The notes beneath the pieces are model-generated. The model saw nothing but the letters and a program-made list of their open reading frames with translations. It was not told the DNA's origin and searched no databases. Below are positions 60,115 through 64,000 of a stretch of DNA of 64,000 nucleotides, piece by piece. Source of the DNA: Candidatus Zipacnadia bacterium (lineage in GTDB: Bacteria; Armatimonadota; Zipacnadia; Zipacnadales; UBA5352); the NCBI GenBank assembly GCA_029821735.1, contig JALGSU010000027.1:1-64000 (forward strand), given 5' to 3'. The number at the start of each line of letters is the position of its first letter. Within the stretch, counting starts at the first letter, position 1. A program made the translations under genes and the position numbers.

Positions 60115-60669
60115 ATGAAGGCTCATGAGTATGGGCGGCTTGTTGGCGAAGAAGTTCTGAGCGTCCTGGCGGATACGGACGATCAGCAGATCGAGACTCT
60201 GCTTGATATGGTTGAAGCCGCCGACCACATCTTCGTGGGTGGCGCGGGGCGCAGCCTGCTGATGCTGAGCGCTTTCGCGATGCGACTGATGCATATCGGG
60301 ATGGACTCGTACGTAGTCGGGGAGACGACCACGCCGGCGATCGTGCCCGGTGACGTGCTGGTGGCCGCGAGCGGCTCGGGGCAGACACAGTTGACGCGCG
60401 CAATCGTGGAAGCTGCGAGCGCGCGGGGCGCGCGGACCGCGGTCATCACCGCGAACATCGAGGCGCCAGTAGCAAAGGTGGCCGATCACGTGGTGCACCT
60501 GCACGCTCCGGTGACTTTCACCAATGAGAACCGCCCCACTCGCCAGCCGCCGGGCACGCTCTTTGAGCAGGCGGTGCTGGCGCAGTGCGACGCGATGATT
60601 CTGATGCTCATGCAGCGACGCGGGACGACGGAAGAGTACATGAGGCAGCGCCATACGAAGTTTGAGTAG
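60115..60669 (+). CDS. hxlB: 6-phospho-3-hexuloisomerase (SIS domain)
   Basis: The 184-aa protein has the length and motif order of hexuloisomerases: an N-terminal helix, FVGGAGRSLLMLSAFAMRLMH, VVGETTTPAI, GDVLVAASGSGQT, VITANIEAPVAKVADHVVHL and a C-terminal Phe-Glu-Gln catalytic-region segment (GTLFEQAVLAQCDAMILMLM). It interconverts 3-hexulose-6-phosphate and fructose-6-phosphate in the ribulose-monophosphate route. No partner synthase gene (hxlA) is in the window. ATG 60115 is used with GGAG 11 nt upstream; GTG 60103 is possible. Confidence 0.9.
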   Translation: MKAHEYGRLVGEEVLSVLADTDDQQIETLLDMVEAADHIFVGGAGRSLLMLSAFAMRLMHIGMDSYVVGETTTPAIVPGDVLVAASGSGQTQLTRAIVEAASARGARTAVITANIEAPVAKVADHVVHLHAPVTFTNENRPTRQPPGTLFEQAVLAQCDAMILMLMQRRGTTEEYMRQRHTKFE

Positions 60670-60696
60670 CAGCAGGGCGAGCGTCAACAAGGGAAG

Positions 60697-62274
60697 ATGA
60701 TGAGCGAGACCACAGACACAACACATACGGACACGCTGGAACCAGTGGCCAAACGGCCTTCACGACACCAGAGCGGTGCCACGCGAGTGGTGATCATCGC
60801 GGCGGTCGCGGTGGTGACGGTGGCACTGCTGGCCATGGGCGTGCTTGCCGCCACAGATCGCAGCTTCGCCGGCAGCGGGCAGATCGCGCGCAACGTGAGC
60901 ATCCAGGGGGTAGCGGTGGCGGATATGACCGCCGACGAAGCCCTGGGCGCGGTGCAGAGCCAGTGGGCGAGCGCGCTGCCCGAGGAAATCACGATCACGT
61001 TCGCTGAGGGCGAATGGGCGAGCAGTCCCGAGGAGATGGGCGTGACGCTGTCTCTGGATGAGGCAGTCGACGAAGCGCTGGCAGTAGGACGCGAGGGCGG
61101 ATTTCTGTCGCGAGTGAAGACGCGCCTGCTGACACTGCGCACGACCATGGATCTGAGCGTCCATCGCCATGTCGACGAGGACGCGCTGCAACAGGTGGTC
61201 GAGGATCTGGCGACAGTTGTCGATCGAGAGCCGGTTGACGCCGATATCGAGGTCAAGGGCGACAAGGTCGAGGTCGTGGCGGGCAAGGTGGGCCGCGTGC
61301 TGAACGTGGATGGCACGTGCCAGCAGTTCGCGCGGCTGCTTGAGGACCCGAACGCGAACACGCTCGAGGCCGTTGTGGAGACGCAGACGCCGAACGTGAC
61401 TGCTGAGGATCTGGCGCATATCGAGGTCGTGCTGGGTGAATTCAGCACGAAGTTCAGGACCTACCAGACCGACCGCACCCACAACCTGGCGCTGGCCGCG
61501 GCGGCGCTGAACGAGACGGTCATCAAGCCAGGCGAAGTGCTCTCGCTCAACGACAGGATTGGCGAGCGTCTGGCAGAGCGTGGCTATCGGGCGGCCCCGA
61601 TCTTCCTCGAAGGTGAAGTGACGCCATCGACGGGCGGGGGTATATGCCAGATCGCGACAACGACGTATAACGCCGCGCTGTTGGCGAATCTGGACATCGT
61701 GGAGCGGCATCACCACTCCCGGCCAGTTGACTACGCCCCCACCGGGCAGGACGCGACCGTCTACTGGGGCCAGTATGACCTGAAGGTCACCAACAACCTG
61801 ACTCACCCGATCCTGCTGCTGACATCGATGGGCGACAGCACCGTGACGATGCGGTTCCTGGGCAGCGAGGAGGACGATTACGACGTCGAGATCACGCGCA
61901 CGGGGCTGTCGCGCGTGGGGCACGGGAGCAAAGAGATCCCCGACCCCGAGCTGGAGGAAGGCAAGCGGGAGGTGGAGAAGAAGGGGCGCAGCGGCTGGCG
62001 CGTGAACGTCTTCCGGGAAGTGACCCGGGCGGGTGAAGAGATTCGCGAGCACAAGCTGCATTCGGACTACTACGGGCCGCAGACGGAAGTGATCCGGGTG
62101 GGGACGAAGAAGCCTGAAGACGCTGAGACGCCGGATGCGACGGACGCGCCCGAGACGCCTGAAACAGGCGATGAGGCGGGCGAACCCGGTGCGCCAGACG
62201 GCATGCCAGCAGGAGACGGTGACGCTGACACTACACCTGCAGGTGACGATGCCGAGGGTGGCGACAGCGAGTAG
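60697..62274 (+). CDS. VanW family protein
   Basis: The 525-aa protein has one N-terminal transmembrane helix (about 30-52) and a PG_binding_4-type domain (about 70-200). The VanW domain covers about 240-375 (TDRTHNLALAAAALNETVIKPGEVLSLN, TPSTGGGICQIATTTYNAALLANLDI), followed by a G5-like strand region and an acidic Pro/Thr/Asp-rich tail. VanW proteins occur in Gram-positives and in Armatimonadota/Chloroflexota relatives; their biochemical role at the cell wall is not settled. AAGGGAAG precedes the ATG, and a strong terminator follows the stop. Confidence 0.93.
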   Translation: MMSETTDTTHTDTLEPVAKRPSRHQSGATRVVIIAAVAVVTVALLAMGVLAATDRSFAGSGQIARNVSIQGVAVADMTADEALGAVQSQWASALPEEITITFAEGEWASSPEEMGVTLSLDEAVDEALAVGREGGFLSRVKTRLLTLRTTMDLSVHRHVDEDALQQVVEDLATVVDREPVDADIEVKGDKVEVVAGKVGRVLNVDGTCQQFARLLEDPNANTLEAVVETQTPNVTAEDLAHIEVVLGEFSTKFRTYQTDRTHNLALAAAALNETVIKPGEVLSLNDRIGERLAERGYRAAPIFLEGEVTPSTGGGICQIATTTYNAALLANLDIVERHHHSRPVDYAPTGQDATVYWGQYDLKVTNNLTHPILLLTSMGDSTVTMRFLGSEEDDYDVEITRTGLSRVGHGSKEIPDPELEEGKREVEKKGRSGWRVNVFREVTRAGEEIREHKLHSDYYGPQTEVIRVGTKKPEDAETPDATDAPETPETGDEAGEPGAPDGMPAGDGDADTTPAGDDAEGGDSE

Positions 62275-62296
62275 CGCGCAGCACCTCAGACGACCC

Positions 62297-62322
62297 GACG
62301 GCGGCCCGAAAGGGCCGCCGTC
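62297..62322 (+). terminator. Terminator hairpin after the VanW gene
   Basis: A perfect 11-bp stem (GACGGCGGCCC, 62297-62307, with GGGCCGCCGTC, 62312-62322) closes a GAAA tetraloop and is followed by TTGACT. The T-run is short, so this is a GC-rich terminator-like hairpin rather than a textbook one. Confidence 0.75.
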
Positions 62323-62351
62323 TTGACTCATCGAAGCAACAAGCATATACT
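62323..62351 (+). promoter_or_regulatory. Sigma70-type promoter for the gene at 62421
   Basis: TTGACT (62323-62328), a 17-nt spacer and TATACT (62346-62351) form a near-consensus promoter immediately abutting the preceding terminator. The start codon is 70 nt downstream. Confidence 0.75.
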
Positions 62352-62420
62352 TTGCCGGAATCAGTCTGGGTTCAAGCCGCTAATAGTGCGCATTGATTCT
62401 GCCCGCACCCGAGGTGGTCA

Positions 62421-63767
62421 ATGGTGCGAGACCGACGCTACGGCCGCACACTAATGGTACTGCTCATCATCGTCACTCTGGCAGGTACAGCCATCTTCGT
62501 GAGCACTTTGTTCGCGCAGGATGATGATGCCCCCGAGGAGATAGATCCTGCCAGCGATCCTGCCGCAGGGGATCCGGCCGCAGGAGGTGCGGACGAGGTG
62601 GACCCGACTGGCGCACCGGAGGTGGACCCCGGTGGGCCGCCGATGGACGATCCGGGGATGATTATGGATCCCGGGATGATGGGCGGAATGGGCATGCCTG
62701 GCATGGGGATGGGGGCCGCCGCTGCCTCGTTGGTCTGGACTGAGGAGGCCATGCCGGAGGAACTCGTCAAGACCTACAGCGAGTATTGCGCCGAGACCGG
62801 ACAGGGCCGCGTGCTCATTCCGGACGTGTACCTTTTCGACGCAGACGACGAGACCAAGAAATACACGGACAACCAGTGGGCGCAGTTGCAGCGCATCTAC
62901 GCGGGCAAGAAGGCTGGCCCCGAGGCCGTGGTGGGGCGGCCGGGCAACGCGCTCTCGGACCGAGTGACGCGTGTTCTGACCGTGAAGGAAAATGAGTTGG
63001 CCACGGTGCGGCGAGTGTATGAGCAGGGGCTGGACAACTTCAGCTTCCGCGTGGGCTTCCCGCAGATGGAACTGGACCAGATCAACCCCGGCACGAGTTC
63101 AGTGACCATCGAGGTCGGCGTGATCATGAGCGTGAAGCCTAATGTGGCGAAGCGCTACCCGACGCTGGTCTACCGGGCACTGAAGAAGTTCGACAACTAT
63201 GGCACCGACCGCGACATCTTCCGCATCGTCGACTACGAAGGCGGCATGTGGAACCCGAAGCAGATCCGCCTGTGGAGCGGGGCCATCAGCGAGTGGGAGC
63301 GCCTGTGGGGCGCGAACGAGATCGTTCTGAACCTGTATGACGTCGACGGCGACCGGGTCGTTACCGGGCGACAGTCGGCGCAGCACACCGGCGGGATCTG
63401 CGCGAAGCTGGTGCACCCCGACGAGTTGAACTACGCCCCGATGTTCGAGACGCTGATGCCGGCCAAGGACTATACGTTCGAGGGCGGCAAGCTGAACCTC
63501 GACTACAGCAAGGGCTGGTACTACAGCTTCAGCTTCTCGATCCCGGTTGCGCAGCTCGCGGGCCTCGACCGTGCGGAAGTGCAGTTGCTGGGCGCGGACG
63601 GGCTGGAGGGCTCGTCAGGCCGGACGCAGGCCGCTCCGAGCAACGGCGGATCAATGGCCGGCGGCTCATCGAGAGACGCCGCAGCGGCGGGCGCTGACCA
63701 AGCGATGGATCGGGCGCGCACCGGCCTGCCGATGATGGGCCAGACGATAGCTCCCGGGTTCTATTGA
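62421..63767 (+). CDS. Secreted protein of unknown function
   Basis: The 448-aa protein has a signal anchor (about residues 10-31). A low-complexity Asp/Pro/Gly/Met-rich linker (about 33-98, with PGMIMDPGMMGGMGMPGMGMG) precedes a folded domain (about 100-385) without recognised motifs. That domain is aromatic-rich near its end (YTFEGGKLNLDYSKGWYYSF), and an Ala/Gly/Ser-rich tail follows. Methionine-rich stretches can bind copper, but here they are more likely a flexible spacer. It has its own promoter and terminator and so is monocistronic. Function unknown. Confidence 0.88.
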   Translation: MVRDRRYGRTLMVLLIIVTLAGTAIFVSTLFAQDDDAPEEIDPASDPAAGDPAAGGADEVDPTGAPEVDPGGPPMDDPGMIMDPGMMGGMGMPGMGMGAAAASLVWTEEAMPEELVKTYSEYCAETGQGRVLIPDVYLFDADDETKKYTDNQWAQLQRIYAGKKAGPEAVVGRPGNALSDRVTRVLTVKENELATVRRVYEQGLDNFSFRVGFPQMELDQINPGTSSVTIEVGVIMSVKPNVAKRYPTLVYRALKKFDNYGTDRDIFRIVDYEGGMWNPKQIRLWSGAISEWERLWGANEIVLNLYDVDGDRVVTGRQSAQHTGGICAKLVHPDELNYAPMFETLMPAKDYTFEGGKLNLDYSKGWYYSFSFSIPVAQLAGLDRAEVQLLGADGLEGSSGRTQAAPSNGGSMAGGSSRDAAAAGADQAMDRARTGLPMMGQTIAPGFY

Positions 63768-63792
63768 TACCGAGATCACTGAGTGATACACC

Positions 63793-63824
63793 ACGGGCGC
63801 CGCAGATGCGGCGCCCGTTTCGTT
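63793..63824 (+). terminator. Rho-independent terminator after the gene ending 63767
   Basis: An 11-bp stem ACGGGCGCCGC (63793-63803) with GCGGCGCCCGT (63808-63818) closes an AGAT loop and is followed by TTCGTTT. It is well placed 25 nt after the stop codon. Confidence 0.85.
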
Positions 63825-63884
63825 TAACGGGGAAGGGAATCTGTGCGCAGGCTCGAAGAAATCTGGCGGAGGAGGTGCGGCAAG

Positions 63885-64000
63885 ATGGTTCGCAGACCGA
63901 TGATATGGGGTCTGGTCGCGCTCGTGCTGCTCGGCAGCGCGCTGGCCGGCTGCAGACGAGTGCAGGAGGAAGAAGCCAGCATTGTCCCTACCCAGGACGA
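63885..64000 (+). CDS. Lipoprotein, N-terminal fragment (runs off window)
   Basis: ATG 63885 follows a GGAGGAGG ribosome site 9 nt upstream. The visible residues are a lipoprotein signal peptide: MVRRPMIWGLVALVLLGSAL followed by AGC, with Cys as the likely lipidated residue. Only about 38 residues are visible, so no family can be assigned. It is preceded by a terminator, but no promoter is evident between the two. Confidence 0.8.
   Translation, partial: MVRRPMIWGLVALVLLGSALAGCRRVQEEEASIVPTQD

Noticed and set aside
1..64000. tRNA or rRNA genes
   Set aside because: I scanned for cloverleaf-like segments with GGTTCGA-type T-arms and for conserved rRNA motifs and found none I could support; a dedicated RNA search would be needed to exclude them.

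Overview
This is a GC-rich bacterial chromosome segment, densely coded and mostly transcribed from the minus strand. It is rich in secreted glycan-active proteins, with a Tat-exported sulfatase, VanW, ComF, a MoxR/DUF58/VWA operon and uroporphyrinogen-decarboxylase-like paralogs. That gene mix suggests a free-living polysaccharide degrader of the Armatimonadota/Planctomycetota type. No rRNA or other phylogenetic marker is present, so this is inference only.

Layout. 1-8 kb: the tail of a plus-strand gene, an iduronate-2-sulfatase-like enzyme, a TPR protein, a 1,483-aa secreted lyase-like protein fused to a beta-propeller, and a small hypothetical gene. 8-12 kb: a secreted LamG protein with a GH112-phosphorylase-like region. 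12-27 kb (minus): a run comprising a membrane protein, ABC ATPase, ABC permease, coiled-coil membrane protein, MoxR, DUF58, BatA-like VWA protein, an alpha/alpha-toroid protein and a second VWA protein. Two members of this run are broken by frameshifts. 27.5-44.4 kb (minus): a catabolic locus with a URO-D-like enzyme, an amidohydrolase, two TIM-barrel glycosidase-like proteins, a LamG/DOMON/DUF6067-like giant, a heparinase-like lyase and a right-handed beta-helix protein. 44.4-50.2 kb: six paralogous small lipoproteins interrupted by one plus-strand gene. 50.2-57.3 kb (minus): comF, a second URO-D-like gene, a GH51 arabinofuranosidase, a secreted unknown and an alpha/alpha-barrel protein. 57.4-64 kb (plus): an M16 protease, 6-phospho-3-hexuloisomerase, VanW, a secreted unknown and the start of a lipoprotein gene, with clear promoters and terminators.

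The most unusual content is a family of nested palindromic intergenic elements confined to about 0.1-21 kb. Outer hairpins (typically GGCGGGTCT...AGACCCGCC) carry an inner hairpin (GGCACC...GGTGCC around CTTCAGCGAAG). In three places a further 31-nt module is inserted at the same internal site. Near-empty forms and compensatory stem changes are also present. Together these point to a recursively inserting or recombining palindrome system that looks undescribed and deserves follow-up. The second notable feature is the lipoprotein array, in which spacer DNA has been duplicated along with the genes.

As a system, the enzymes look suited to depolymerising sulfated or uronate/arabinose-containing glycans outside the cell. 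No SusC/D pair or sugar transporter is visible in the window. The MoxR-VWA-ABC run probably acts at the cell envelope.
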